Shown here: one piece after another, positions 22,344 to 33,480 of the stretch
Position numbering within the stretch: the first letter of the stretch is position 1
Layout of the letters: each line of letters opens with the position of its first letter
Assembly (NCBI GenBank): GCA_037178675.1
Contig: JAYMGJ010000663.1
Span: 1 to 45,508, forward strand
From: Scleroderma bovista
Taxonomy: Eukaryota > Basidiomycota > Agaricomycetes > Boletales > Sclerodermataceae
Reading direction: 5' to 3'
Length of the DNA: 45,508 nucleotides
Position numbers and translations under genes: made by a program
The notes under the pieces: generated by a model
Told to the model about the DNA's origin: nothing
The model's database searches: none
What the model saw: the letters and a program-made list of their open reading frames with translations, nothing else

Positions 22344-23323
22344 CTCTTTCATGAGTGCTGTATTGCTAGCAAAAAGGAGTAGGTCATCGACCCATACAGT
22401 AATGATCTCAATCCCTTCTGTTTTATGTCGGGAGTAAGTACATGGATCTACCATGGAAGGTGTCCAGCCATGAGACTCCAACTGTTGATTAAATTCAAGG
22501 TTCCATTCACGCCCTGCTTGTTTTAATCCATATAAGGATTTTATTAAACGGCAAACACGGCCTGAGCCATCATCATATCCTTCGGGCTGATTCATATATA
22601 ATTCTTCTTTTATTTTACCGTTTAAATAAGCCCCCTTAACATCCATCTGTTGGATCTCCCAATTCTCTGATAGGGCAAGAGCTAATAAGGTACAAATAGT
22701 TTCCAGTCTTACTACTGGAGCAAATGTATCTGTATAATCCATACCTGGCATCTGAGAATAGCCTTTGGCTACCAAACGTGCCTTAAATTTCAATAAATTG
22801 CCCTCTTTATCGTATTTCTTATTGAGTACCCATTTATTAGATACGGGTGTACGCTCTTTCGGAGGGTTTACCAGTATCCAGGTACCCATTTTATGTAATT
22901 GATTGAGTTCGGCTTGTACAGCCTTTTCCCAATCGGGCCATTCAGGAGATCTCCGAGCTTCAGCTAGGGACTTTGGATTATCGGGCGCAATAGGAGTGTC
23001 ACAATATGTAGTGTACACTCTATTAGCAGATAACATACTTAGTTCGTCGTCATCTATCCATGGATCGTCAAGTAATCTGTAGTCATGTGTAGACTTTGGT
23101 CGTTTACTATGCCTTATAGTGCTATTTTCTTCATTATTCCCAATTTTTCGTTTATGACCAGTACCTGCTTCTTTATTTATATGATCCATATTCTCATGTT
23201 CATTTACTGGTGGTATGGTCTCTCTCTCCCCCTTGCTCGACACGCATGGTACAAGCGGCTCATGACTGGCAACAGGGTGAGTAGAAGTTTCCAAATTTGG
23301 AAAATGATAATTGCGGGACACGC
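22344..23323 (-). pseudogene. copia reverse transcriptase fragment, displaced by inversion
   Basis: On the minus strand from 23323, it begins with Ser-Arg-Asn-Tyr-His-Phe-Pro, the segment that follows the integrase C-terminus in copia pol. Next are Trp-Val-Leu-Asn-Lys-Lys-Tyr-Asp, Lys-Ala-Arg-Leu-Val-Ala-Lys-Gly-Tyr, Asp-Thr-Phe-Ala-Pro-Val, the polymerase Asp in Gln-Met-Asp-Val-Lys-Gly-Ala-Tyr-Leu-Asn, and Ser-Leu-Tyr-Gly-Leu-Lys-Gln. The catalytic pair appears as Val-Trp-Val-Asp-Asp. Similarity stops after Met-Lys-Glu near 22344, so RNase H and the 3' LTR are missing. It is the other half of the element at 11171-13857. It is uninterrupted over about 325 codons. Confidence 0.92.
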
Positions 23324-25666
23324 TGTGCGCCTAAGTGAGGGAAGAGGTCAGAACAACCAACAACCAACACCAAATGACAGCAATATGCGAGTGGTGGTCT
23401 TCCTTTGCGTTTCTGGTATTTAATCTCCTCAGAGGGATGTGCTGCACGCCTTCAGGCAGGATGCAGGAGGGAAGGGAAGGGCTTCTGATGGGGAATAGAT
23501 GCAACTGGGGATGGTATTGACTCCTCTTCAGCCTACCACAGTGGTTAGGAAGAGTCCTGGGATAGAAGAGCGATGATAGATTGATGATGGGGGGGTAATA
23601 GCAGTGATGGGACAACAGGGAAGCAAGGGGACAGTTCCTGCTTCAAGAATGTGATGGACAGTGATGGGATAGAGTGGACAGTGATGCTAGACTGCGCTTC
23701 AGCCTAGAGAAATGATCAGATACAAGATATATCTGATAAACAGCAATATAGGAGCTTTAGGCCAGCACTGAGTGACCTACAAGTCCAAAGACAGAGATAG
23801 AGCTTATAGACAGAGAGGGAGAGTGAATGTGGTCGCTTTATTGAGGGGGAAGCAGACACTTCCTTGCAGCCTTTGGCTGCTGGTTTATATACAGGAGGGG
23901 CTGTGGCCCTGTAAGCACAAATGACTAAGTGCTTGGTAAGAGATTGGTAAGAAATTGGTAAGCGATTGATAAGCAGTGTAATCAGGCTGAGTCATCAATG
24001 GGGAGAGCCTGAACAAGCTGCTGAGCCAAGGGAAAGAGCAAAAACATAGGTAAAAAGGGGTGTATAACCAAGAATATGGAAAAATCATTGCATGGGGCCC
24101 AAAAGAGAGGGGGAGAAAGCATGGGATGAGTAGATCGAAGCTAAATGAGCATATGCGATGACATAATGCATATGAATCATAGGGGCATGAGTCATGAATT
24201 GATAAGCAGCATGATAAGCATGATTTGAAGGATGATTGGTAAGTGATTGGTAAGGGGAGTAATGGGGATTAGTAATGCCAAGAGGGGATGAATAATGCGC
24301 AGCAGAGTGAGTCAGAGTGAGCCAGAGTGACTCTGTGTGACTCAGAAAGAAGGGAAGCACAACCTATGATTTATTGAACTTTAGATCTGGAGATGAGCTT
24401 CTGAAGCAGTGCCACTGATGGGAGTGGCTGGGGGATAATAAAAGAATTGATCCGACCAGAAGAGCAGTGTCAGGGGGCCTGGAATGACAAGTAGAGTCAC
24501 AGCTGGTCACAGAGTGTCACAAATCCCTTGGATTGAGCTTCTGTAGAGCAAAAACGCGAAATTTGGTGCTCCCGAAGTGCAGTCTTCCCTTGAGCAGTAA
24601 GGGGAAGGTTCTGTACTCTATTAGGACTTCTAAGAAGGGTTCTAGAGCACTGTTTCATTCGTGTTTGTTGCGGGATAGCAGGGAAGAGAATCGCAAGTAG
24701 CGGATTCGACGTGTCCAGGGAAGTGAGATGAATGATAGAGGGAGATGGATGTGACAGGACTCTGGGATGAAAGGACCATATGCAGAGGACTCAGGAGACA
24801 CAGAGACGACCAGGTATGAATTTTCAAGTCTAACGATAGACTTGAGACGACCAAAGTATGTGCGCGACGCAGGACTGACGAGGAGAACGCGCTGACCGAG
24901 AATGAGAGGGACTGAGGGAGAAGGCTGGGAAGATATGTACCAGACAGTACACAGGAGCTCAGGGAGAGGCTGTCCCAAGAGCAGGACATAGTTGAGGTCT
25001 GCTGCAATAGCGGAGAAACGTTCCAGAGAAAATGTGGACTCCATAGTGAGTGATGAAGCGGGTGTCTGGATTGCGGGTGGAATATCTCCGTGGGAAATGA
25101 ACAGATTTACGTCGGAACTTGACAGGCAGATAGACCACGGTCTAGGCTCCATGATGGTATAGTCACATGATTGATAGCTTCAAAAATGGCAGAGCTATTC
25201 AAAATATCGGAATGCCGGCACTGGGCGCCTAAATTTGACATTTGGGCGCTAAAAATGATTCTTCCTTTTCTCCTTTGTTTCTCTATTGTTTCTTCTGCTT
25301 CTTTGGTTGTTCTGGTATGGGAGTTGGACTGCAGTAGGTTGCATTCCTCTCTCATACTGAAATGATCATCAATCCTTGGATTCTTCTGCTTCTTGGTGGT
25401 TCTTGTGCGAGGGATGACTGCCAGACGATGGCATTCATCTCTTGCTCCAGGATAGTCATTCTTGTGCGATAGATGGCTATGACAAGCTTGTATTCATCCT
25501 TCGCATAAGGATAGTCATGACTTTGCGTGATATGGATAGCGAGGGCTGTCTGTATCCCTCAAGTCGGGACAATCTTTCAACAGATCTTGGGTGTGCGTTC
25601 TTCGCATTAGTTTCATCGGCTAACTTTCTCCATGTCCACAGTACCAAACACGTTTGGTGCGTGACA
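23324..25666 (-). mobile_element. 2,343-bp solo-LTR-like element, right inverted copy
   Basis: Reverse complement of 13858-16200, with only scattered differences (most visible in about 23560-23710). The inner flank 23320-23323 (ACGC, read on minus as GCGT) equals the outer flank of the left copy. The outer flank 25667-25670 (CCGT, read on minus as ACGG) equals the inner flank of the left copy. Both copies therefore carry 4-bp target duplications that were exchanged by inversion of the DNA between them. Before that, this copy interrupted satellite family A. Confidence 0.85.
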
Positions 25667-25760
25667 CCGTGGCCAGAGCATGCCGGAGCATTATTCCCGC
25701 AGCCATATTTGGACTCTTGTGGACCTTTCTTCTCAAAACATATGTCCAGCAACCATATTT
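25667..25760 (-). repeat. partial unit of satellite family A
   Basis: On the minus strand it reads CATATGTTTTGAG, AAATATGGCTGCGGG and AATAATGCTCCGGCATGC. This is the same unit as in 16201-16990, cut at the exact position where the other array begins. Confidence 0.75.
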
Positions 25761-26640
25761 TCATAATCCATCAGTGTCATGGTACACCAATGATATGTAT
25801 ATTGTGATCCTGTAGTGCCAATAGTATGTTGTGCTGCTGTTCTGCTGTGCCATGTTGTGCCGCATCCAGGCTTGTGCTGAAAGTGTAGTGCCACATGTAT
25901 GTACTGCCACATCCTGGCTTAATGGTACTATGAGAGCTGCATATATGCGGCACTACATTTAGACAATGAACATGGTATCTAGGGCCTGTTGGGTATACTG
26001 GAATGCCAACCTCATGGCCCATCATACTGAAGGGGAAGCCAACATACAGGCCTGCCCAACTACATAGTTGTCACCACATTGAGGGCTTGCTTCATGCTCT
26101 GGGATACCACATTCATAACCTGTGACTTTGAAATATACTTGCAAGGTTTCCCCACGTAGCTATATAACACCTTTACTAGGGCCCATCTAATGCTATGGGA
26201 CATCATACCCATATGCTGGCCACCCTGACTATATAAATGACACTGACTCCAGGGCCTGCTCATAGTCATGGGACACCACCCCCATGGCTTGCTACTCTGA
26301 AGGGTACACCCTATATGCAGCCCATTGGGAAGCAAGGGACACTATATATGCGGCTTTACACCAAGGCCAGGGCAACAACCCTACAGCCCAATAAAACATA
26401 TGGGACACACCATTCTATCAGCCCACCAACAGAAACAGGACACCAATTCCACAGCTTGATGCAAAGTATGCAACACTGGCACTGCAGCCCTTCTATTCAT
26501 TTGCATGGCTAGGGCTCCATAGTAGAATAGAGTACACCATCTCCAGGGCCCCCTGATCCTATAGATGATCATGTTCCTGGGGCTGTCATGTAATAATGGG
26601 ACACCATCATAGTGGGCTTGACACATTGTGAGACACCAAT
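25761..26640. repeat. degenerate satellite-like sequence
   Basis: Short motifs such as GGGACACCA, CCCAT(A/G) and GCATATATGC recur at irregular spacings of about 30-70 bp (for example 26267, 26335, 26399, 26437, 26598, 26629). No conserved protein is seen on either strand. It is probably an old decayed tandem array. Confidence 0.5.
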
Positions 26641-26689
26641 TTAGTGTATGGTTCTTTGGCCACATTGCTGCAACTACTACCCTAGTCCT

Positions 26690-27125
26690 TTGCCGCAATG
26701 CCATGGCGGCTGCCCTGCTGCAATCATTCAGCCTCAATGCCGTGGCAACACTGTGGCATTCACCTCTGGCCACATTGCTATGGCAGTGCCCTGCTGCAAT
26801 CATTCAGCCTCAATGTTGCAGCAACCCTGTGGCATTCACCTCTGGCCGCATTGCTACGGCAGCACCCTGCTGCAATCATTCGGCCTCAATGCCGTGGCAA
26901 CCCTGTGGCATTTACTTCTGGCTGGCGGCTGCCCTGCTGCAATCATTCGGCCTCAATGCCGCGGCAACCCTGTGGCATTCACCTCTGGCCGCATTGCTAT
27001 GGCGGCTGCCCTGCTGCAATCATTCGGCCTCAATGCCGCGGCAACCCTGTGGCATTCACCTCTGGCTGCATTGCTATGGCAGCTGCCCTGCTGCAATCAT
27101 TCGGCCTCAATGCCGGCTGCATAAG
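26690..27125. repeat. tandem repeat, six ~76-bp units
   Basis: CCCTGCTGCAATCATTC recurs at 26713, 26789, 26865, 26932, 27009 and 27086, giving spacings of 76, 76, 67, 77 and 77. Units also contain CCTCAATGCC and TGTGGCATTCACCTCTGGC. The unit lacks stop codons, so all three plus frames stay open for about 450 bp. That is a by-product of the repeat. Confidence 0.9.
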
Positions 27126-27599
27126 GCCCTTTTGCCGCAGTCCATTCTGATCTAGTGTACCAGTGTGTCAGCCCACTGATATTGCTTGGTGACAACCTCT
27201 CCATGAGCCACCAATATTGCATGGTGAAACTGCTTACATTAGCCCACTCGTATGGCATGGGGATGCGCCATAGCTGGGCCCTATCCCAGCTGGCCATGTA
27301 GAACGGCCAATTGTCAGCTTCGTCTGTCCGTGTTGTATGGGACAATGCAGGTGCATTATGTGACACATAATGGTAGCAAGATGACCAGGCTCTGCAACTC
27401 TGTTGGAAGATAGACAATCAAAGATAACAAGATGCCATGTCTGTCCTGCATTACCTACAATAAACCATTCTGATATGCACTTGATCATTGTACTCATTTA
27501 TGCTAGTTGAATTGTAAGGGTGTTTAATTGCTGATATTTGGGTATATTACAATATCATTCTGATGTATGTTTATAATGTGTATCAGGAAATATCATTTC
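27126..27599. other. repeat-to-KDZ transition, no gene
   Basis: To about 27300 it carries motifs shared with 22066-22300 (CAGCCCA, TGGTGACAA). The rest is AT-rich. A TATCAG near 27585 could be a splice acceptor for the KDZ exon that follows, but the 5' part of that gene is not present. Confidence 0.4.
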
Positions 27600-30490
27600 T
27601 TCCCCAATTTCCTGATGCCTCGAAGAGCTGTACGATCCATCGTACGCTATACCATTACCAACACCGCTCCTGACCAAACTTGCCGAGCTCCGCAACGACC
27701 AGACCCTTCTTGAAGATGTTTGGATCACGCGTTCCCATGGAGAAATCCCACTATGGCTCAAGGACTGTGATGTTAGATCTGGAATCAGAGCACTCCTTAA
27801 GCTCGACCGTTGCCGTGAAGAGCAACTTCGCCTCGGGATGGAAGCTGACAATTTGTGCCGGTGGTTTGGGCGCGAGCTTTGTGCGGTTGAGTTCGCTTTG
27901 CAGCAGCCACAACGTAAGTCCTGTCACTTCATTTATCTTGCCCTCTTCACTGGTGACGTTGAACGTTTAATTAGATTCCATATATTACCTCGTTCTGAAG
28001 CAACAGCATGAGAGCATAAGTACTTTACAGGAACGATGGCCAAGTCCCCTTGTTTCCGCTGCTCACTATGCCGGTGTGGCCCACGCTGCATCCGACCTCG
28101 CCACATCCCTATCCGGATCTCCCAACATACACGCACTACAGTGGCTTAGCCCTGTCGTGTGTGAATTGTCCTCTGACAGCCATGTTTTGGAGGTGGACGA
28201 CCCAGAGACGATAATGGATGTTGAACTGGAAGACCCGGGACAGATCGCGCTGACGGATCACCTGCTTGACAATGCCAGTAACGAGATGGAAGGTTATGAC
28301 ATCAAAGATGAAGGTGAGAAGGAGCCCATCAGAATTTCCTTGGACTGGCAGATCCCATCGGTGAGGGTCATGACATCCATTTAAAAATTACTAACCATGG
28401 CTCTCTAGCCTCTTTGGGTTGACTCGACCATCGACGTCTCCACCTCCGATACCTTCCATCTGTCAAGACCGGTTCTCCTCGACGATCTTACTAGGAGGTC
28501 CAGAGGTGCAGGGAACTAATGAGGAGGTAAGTCCAGACACTAGTAGGTGCTAGTTAGTGCGGAGAGTCAAGTCCGGGTCAAACGAATGAAGTCCGGGCAC
28601 TAGAGAAGCACAGGGAGTAAGTCCGGGTTTTTGCGGAGTAAGTCCGGACCGCGGGAAAGTGGTCCGGAGTTGAGCGCAGCTTGTCCAGAGTGAAGGACAT
28701 CCCAGAGGTGGGATAAGTCCTGAGAGGTCTAGCGTCGAGTCTGGGACAGAGGTGGCTTTTGCCCTCGTGCAAGTAGGAGACTTGCTAGGATCGGACATAG
28801 GACCAAGGGGACGAGATAGGACGGAGGCCGGAGTTGGCCGGAGTTCAGGAGTTCAGATGAACAGATGGATTTAGGAGAGCATGGTGGGTAGTACAGAGTG
28901 GGGAGTATCTTAGTCGAGATTTGATCTAAGGACTACTAGGCCGGAGTATGGTAGTTTATATAGTAATGAAACTAAGGTGAGTATATACAGTGACAAGTAA
29001 ACACCTTAATGTCGAGACAAGGGATGGAGCAGAAGCAGACAGGAAAATAAACCAGGTACAAGAAAATAAAGCAGGGACAGGAAAATAAACCGGAGTGGAA
29101 GCAGAAATGGGGAACTAGGATTACAGGGACGACGGAGCAGATGCAGGGACAAGTAGGTAAAGGGAACTAGGTCGGAAGAGGACAAGTAAGGGTTGGAGGT
29201 GGACTTAACTAATGTTAAGTCCGGAGCGATGTCCAGGACCGGAGGAAGTGCACGACTGGAGGAAGTGCAAGAGCGGAGGGAGTGCACAGGTGGAGGAAGG
29301 GCAGAGTAGCCGGAGGAAGGTCCGGAGTTGGACATGGAAATGTCCAAGGCCATTGGTGGACCTATCAGAGGGAGTGGAGCGGAACAGGAGCAGACCTGAG
29401 CCGGAGTTGGATGTAACAGCCGGAGTTGGGCTATGTTGCAGACAAGACCAAGGGAGTGGCCGGACTGAAACCGGAGTAGCAACAAGTGGTAGGTACAGGC
29501 TCGACATGGTGGAGTTAGACTGCAGATGTGTCTAGAGGAAGACAGGGGTTAGTCCTGAGGTGGAGATGGACGCAGCGACCGGAGTTGAGCTGGAGTGCAG
29601 CTATGAGGCTGGAGATGGCCGGACTAGCTCCGGAGTTGCGTCAATGCCTAAGGAGAGGTCAGGCGGGCCAGGGTTAGACCGGAGTTGCGACTGGGAAAAG
29701 TATGGATATGACACCATCCATGTGCAGTCAGGACCCGGTGCATTCGCCCCCCTTGTGACGGATTTCCCCAACAAACGTTCGAATCGGATGACATCGCCCT
29801 CTTTTCTGATGCAGATGCTCCCCTAAACGATGCGTGCATCAATGGCTGTGGAGCGCTGCTTTATTCTGTCTTCCTTTTCGCTAACGCCCAACGCTGCACC
29901 ATTCTCTCGACCCATGACCTGCCGCGTGTTCGTTACAATGCCACCGATGACGTCCTTTGGTGAAATACCTCCTGGACTCAATACTGGGAGAAGGACATAT
30001 GGATTCTCCCAATCCATCGGCCGTCATCCACCGGCCATTGGGTGGTGTGCACTATCGATCTTCCTTCTAAGCGATTACTTCTCTTTGACAGTCTTGCTGA
30101 ACGTCAATCTTGGAAGAAGGACATCCAGGTATAGTTATAGTGGATTTTGTTAGGAGGTTGCTGAAGTGCAATTAGGACATTGAACGGCTTATTGGCCGCT
30201 TGTCACGTATCGCCTCAGAGAGAGTTGAGGCTCCTACAAGAGACCTTGATGTGTGGACCGCACACCCAGTTGTTGTAAGTGTTCACACCCTTCATCGAGT
30301 GCCTTGGCACTGATATACAAAGACTGGATCCGTTCAAAGCAATGGTCATGACTGCGGTCTCTGGGTTCTAGCACAGATGGCAGCTATTCTAAGAGGGTTC
30401 AACGTCACTGGTTTACATGAAAATGATATGCCCATGTTTCGCAATTACCTACGAGTCCTGATAGCTCACATCCCTGTCCCTGGTCGCTAG
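27600..30490 (+). pseudogene. KDZ transposase C-terminus fused to a Ulp1 (C48) protease domain
   Basis: The first exon (about 27615-27913) carries the KDZ C-terminal block: Leu-Leu-Glu-Asp-Val-Trp, Val-Arg-Ser-Gly-Ile-Arg, Asp-Arg-Cys-Arg-Glu-Glu, Asn-Leu-Cys-Arg-Trp-Phe. It ends at GTAAGT. The second exon runs to about 28361 and a third begins at 28409. After a solo LTR (28461-29713) the frame resumes as a Ulp1-like cysteine protease. That domain shows Leu-Asn-Asp-Ala-Cys-Ile-Asn-Gly, then Thr-Gly-His-Trp-Val-Val with the catalytic His. The catalytic Cys is in Asn-Gly-His-Asp-Cys-Gly near 30352, and the stop is at 30488-30490. KDZ elements of basidiomycetes often carry such a protease. The gene is broken by the missing 5' end, the LTR and a TGA at 29961-29963. 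Confidence 0.85.
28461..29713. mobile_element. solo LTR 1 (1,253 bp) inside the KDZ-Ulp1 gene
   Basis: Starts TGTCAAGACCGG and ends GGATATGACA (TG...CA). A perfect 5-bp target duplication, CCATC, lies at 28456-28460 and 29714-29718. The body is rich in CCGGAG and GTCCGG motifs. On the minus strand CTATATAAAC near 28963 could be its TATA box, suggesting minus orientation. It is closely similar to 31838-33058. No internal retrotransposon domain remains. Removing it with one target copy restores a continuous frame. Confidence 0.9.
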
Positions 30491-31225
30491 TTAGGTACAA
30501 TAAGGATCTCGCTCATTTTCGAGCGCTTTGACCTCCTCAGTGTCTGTCAATATATCTCGAGCCTGCCAATGCAACCAACAATCTGCCATCACCCCATTCC
30601 TGTTGGTGTCCTCTGTCCCTGTGATGCACGACGTGATGGTGGTCCACCTGTGGATACGCCCAACAAGACCCTTGACTATATCGTCTAGGAGGTCCTGAAC
30701 CTCTCCGTTTGCAAAACGCTGCGCACGTTCGTCCCTTGCAGCTTTGGCCAACCTACAGCACTGACCGAGCAAAACATCTACTAAGTTCTTAGTGTAATGT
30801 GCCTCATGTGTTGTCATGATGGGCTCTGGATAGTCGTACGGAGGTTCCTGTTCCCAGAGGTAGAGGTCAGATTCATCCAAGGTGTCTGCACTGTGTGAGG
30901 CTTCGTGAAATAGCTCGGAAGTAGGTAACAGCATTGTTGCGAAAGACATCAGCGGCGATGGCAAAGGAGGGACTGACGAGCAGTGCTTGGATTGATTGGA
31001 TACTAGTAGTGACGACTTGCCCGTGTGACGTCCGCGTTTGTTATGATATGCCCTAGAGTTTTGGCTCTGTCGTTTCGCTCTACCCCTAGGAATCGGATGA
31101 ACAATGCCATGCTATATGATAGAAAAGTATATACTGTACCGAGGAGAATCAGCATACCGTGCTTTCCGTGCACGCTCGGCAGCTTGCCTTTCGACAAGGC
31201 TCAGATATTGAGCGCGACGGCCCAT
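30491..31225 (-). CDS. hypothetical protein convergent with the KDZ-Ulp1 gene, two exons
   Basis: Unrecognised product of about 220 aa. Exon 1 is 31225-31158 (Met-Gly-Arg-Arg-Ala-Gln-Tyr). The intron is 31157-31086, with donor GTATGC and acceptor CCTAG. Exon 2 is 31085-30491. Phases agree and the frame is open. The N-terminus is very basic (Arg-Ala-Arg-Lys-Ala-Arg-Gly-Arg-Ala-Lys-Arg), suggesting nuclear location or nucleic-acid binding. The middle is acidic (Leu-Trp-Glu-Gln-Glu-Pro-Pro). Its stop codon touches that of the Ulp1 domain, so the two genes converge with no spacer. This suggests it is a passenger gene of the same KDZ-type element. An upstream non-ATG exon is possible. Confidence 0.6.
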
Positions 31226-31837
31226 AAAACCTCGAGGTGTGCCAGTGTCAGTCACGAAATTCTTTTGAGCAAGTGACTACCTTCGTACTATTGGTGTGTG
31301 TGAGCAAATGTAGAGTGATGGGATCCGTTACAACAAACTCATTGACAGACTTTGGTGTTAACTCTGTACAGATCTGACACTCAATGTTGACCCTTTTTGC
31401 AACCAGTCGATGGGGGGAGCCTATATGATCATTCTACACTCTCCCGATCCCCCGCAGATAGATAACGTCGAGTACCAGACATGTTTTAAAGTCAGTATGA
31501 TGGTTATCTGCTTCCTGATTGGCTGTAGACCTTTCTGGTTAACATTTATGATTACTAAGCGGCAGGTATGTCGTGCTGGCAGCTTCATCGTGCACCACTC
31601 CCCCCATCATCAATGCTCACCACTCCCCATCACCAACTCTCTATGGCTGAATGACAGACAGCTACAGACAGGTCAGATAGCCCCCAGAATGTACTTTCTT
31701 CCTCCAACCTCACGTTACACAGATACTCTGGAGCTTATCGGCGTCCATCAAGGATGAAGTGCTTGCAAGCAGCATCGTCACGCACTATTCCCCCATCAAC
31801 CCTGCATGGTTGAAAGACGAACAGGTCAGAGGGTTCT
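31226..31837. other. spacer with an imperfect internal duplication
   Basis: No gene is recognised. GGCAGCTTCATCGTGCACCACTC (about 31580) and AGCAGCATCGTCACGCACTATTC (about 31770), each followed by CCCCCATCA and later by CAGGTCAGA, show an old duplication of about 180 bp. It may be the original promoter region of the gene at 33589, now separated from its TATA box by solo LTR 2. Confidence 0.45.
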
Positions 31838-33058
31838 TGTCAAGACCGGTTCTCCTCAACGATCTTACTAGGAGGTCCAGAGGTGCAGGGAACTAATGAG
31901 GAGGTAAGTCCAGACACTAGTAGGTGCTAGTTAGTGCGGAGAGTCAAGTCCGGGTCAAATGAACAAAGTCCGGGCACTAGAGGAGCACAGGGAGTAAGTC
32001 CGGGTTTTTGCGGAGTAAGTCCGGACCGCGGGAAAGTGGTCCGGAGTTGAGCGCAGCTTGTCCGGAGCAAAGGACATCCCAGAGGTGGGATAAGTCCTGA
32101 GAGGTCTAGCGTCGAGTCTGGGACAGAGGTGGCTTTTGCCCTCGTGCAAGTAGGAGACTTGCTAGGATTGGACATAGGACCAAGGGGACGAGATAGGACA
32201 GAGGCCAGAGTTGGCCGGAGTTCAGGAGAACAAGATGGGATTAGGAGAGCATGGTGGGTAGTACAGAGTGGGGAGTATCTTAGTCGAGATTTGATCTAAG
32301 GAAACTACTAGGCCGGAGTATAGTAGTTTATATAGTAAATGAGAACTAGGGTGAGTATATACGGTGACAAGTAAACACCTTAGTTGGGACAAGGGATGGA
32401 GCAGAAACGGACAGGAAAATAAAGCAGGTACAGGAAAATAAACTGGAGCGGGAGCAGACACGGGGAACTAGAGATACAGGGACAACGGAGGAAAAGCAGG
32501 GACAAGGGAACTAGGTCGGAAGAGGACAGGTAAGGGTCAGAGGTGGACTTAACTAATGTTAAGTCCGGAGCAATGTCCAGGACCGGAGGAAGTGCACGAC
32601 CGGAGGAAGTGCAAGAGCGGAGGGAGTGCACAGGTGGAGGAAGGGCGGAGTAGCCGGAGGAAGGTTCGGAGTTGGACATGGAAATGTCCTAAGCCTTTGG
32701 TGGACCTGACAGAGGAAGTGGAGCAGGAGCAGGAGCAGAACTGAGCCGGAGTTGGATGTACCAGCCGGAGTTGGGCTACGTCGCAGACAAGGCTAAGGGA
32801 GTAGCCGGACTGAAACCGGAGTAGCGACTAGTGGTAGGTACAGGTCCGACACGGAGGAGTTAGACCGTGGATCTGTCTGTAGGAAGACAGGGGTTAGTCC
32901 TGAGGTGGAGATGGACGTAGTGACCGGAGTTGAGCTGGAGTGCAGCTATAGGGCTGGAGATGGCCGGACTAGATCCGGAGTTGCATCTATGCCTAAGGAG
33001 AGGTCAGGCGGGCCATGGTTAGACCGGAGTTGCGACTGGGAAAAGTATGGATATGACA
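31838..33058. mobile_element. solo LTR 2 (1,221 bp) at a TATA box
   Basis: Same family as 28461-29713: starts TGTCAAGACCGG and ends GGATATGACA. The 5-bp target duplication is GTTCT, at 31833-31837 and 33059-33063. It differs from that of solo LTR 1, so the two are independent insertions and not the two ends of one element. The last base of the right duplication is the first T of a TATA box. Confidence 0.9.
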
Positions 33059-33062
33059 GTTC

Positions 33063-33069
33063 TATAAAA
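33063..33069 (+). promoter_or_regulatory. TATA box abutting solo LTR 2
   Basis: TATAAAA starts four bases after the LTR end. It precedes a C/T-rich leader and the gene starting at 33589. A short open frame starts at about 33121 (Met-Pro-Ser-Lys-Arg-Ser). It could be an upstream ORF or a spliced first exon. Confidence 0.55.
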
Positions 33070-33221
33070 CACTTTTCTTCTCTAACCTCGTCTTGCACAG
33101 ACACCCTCACCTGCAGCAAACATGCCCAGCAAGCGCTCTAGAGACCCTCGCCCAACCCTCTCATTTCGTCTTCTCGGCACCCCCGTCTCCCCATCAACAT
33201 TATAATTTCATTTCCTGTGCT

Positions 33222-33480
33222 CATATATTCTAACAACCACAATGTATCGTCATCACCAATCAATGTCTGGTATCCTTTTAACTTGTTTTATCAGCATGAA
33301 ACCAGATCGTCCCAAGCCGATCTTCTCCGTCGAACGGCGCTCTCATATCATGCCCACCATATACTCTAATAACCACCATGTATTGTTATCACCATTCAAT
33401 GTTTGGTTCCCTTTTAACTTGTTGTAACCAAATTGATCTGTGTCAATCTTCTCCGTCGAGTGGTGCGCTCGTATTAAGTC
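33222..33480 (+). repeat. 136-bp tandem duplication in the leader of the large gene
   Basis: CATATATTCTAACAACCAC (33222) and CATATACTCTAATAACCACC (33358) start two diverged copies. Each runs through CTTTTAACTTGTT and ATCTTCTCCGTCGA. They lie between the TATA box and the ATG. Confidence 0.7.

Noticed and set aside
13858..25666. The 2.3-kb inverted repeats as terminal inverted repeats of one 11.8-kb DNA transposon
   Set aside because: The outer flanks do not form a target duplication with each other. The 4-bp flanks match in a crossed pattern that only two separate insertions plus an inversion explain.
26628..27155. Three overlapping open frames of 150-175 codons in all plus frames
   Set aside because: They arise from the 76-bp tandem repeat. 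The three frames encode shifted versions of the same nucleotide unit.
28461..33058. Two 1.2-kb direct repeats read as the LTR pair of one retrotransposon
   Set aside because: Each copy has its own, different, perfect 5-bp target duplication (CCATC and GTTCT), and the interior encodes KDZ/Ulp1 and a convergent gene, not gag-pol.
33121..33204. Short frame starting Met-Pro-Ser-Lys-Arg-Ser as the start of the large gene
   Set aside because: It ends at a stop after 27 codons and I could not find a convincing splice donor leading to the next exon. It is kept only as a possible upstream ORF.
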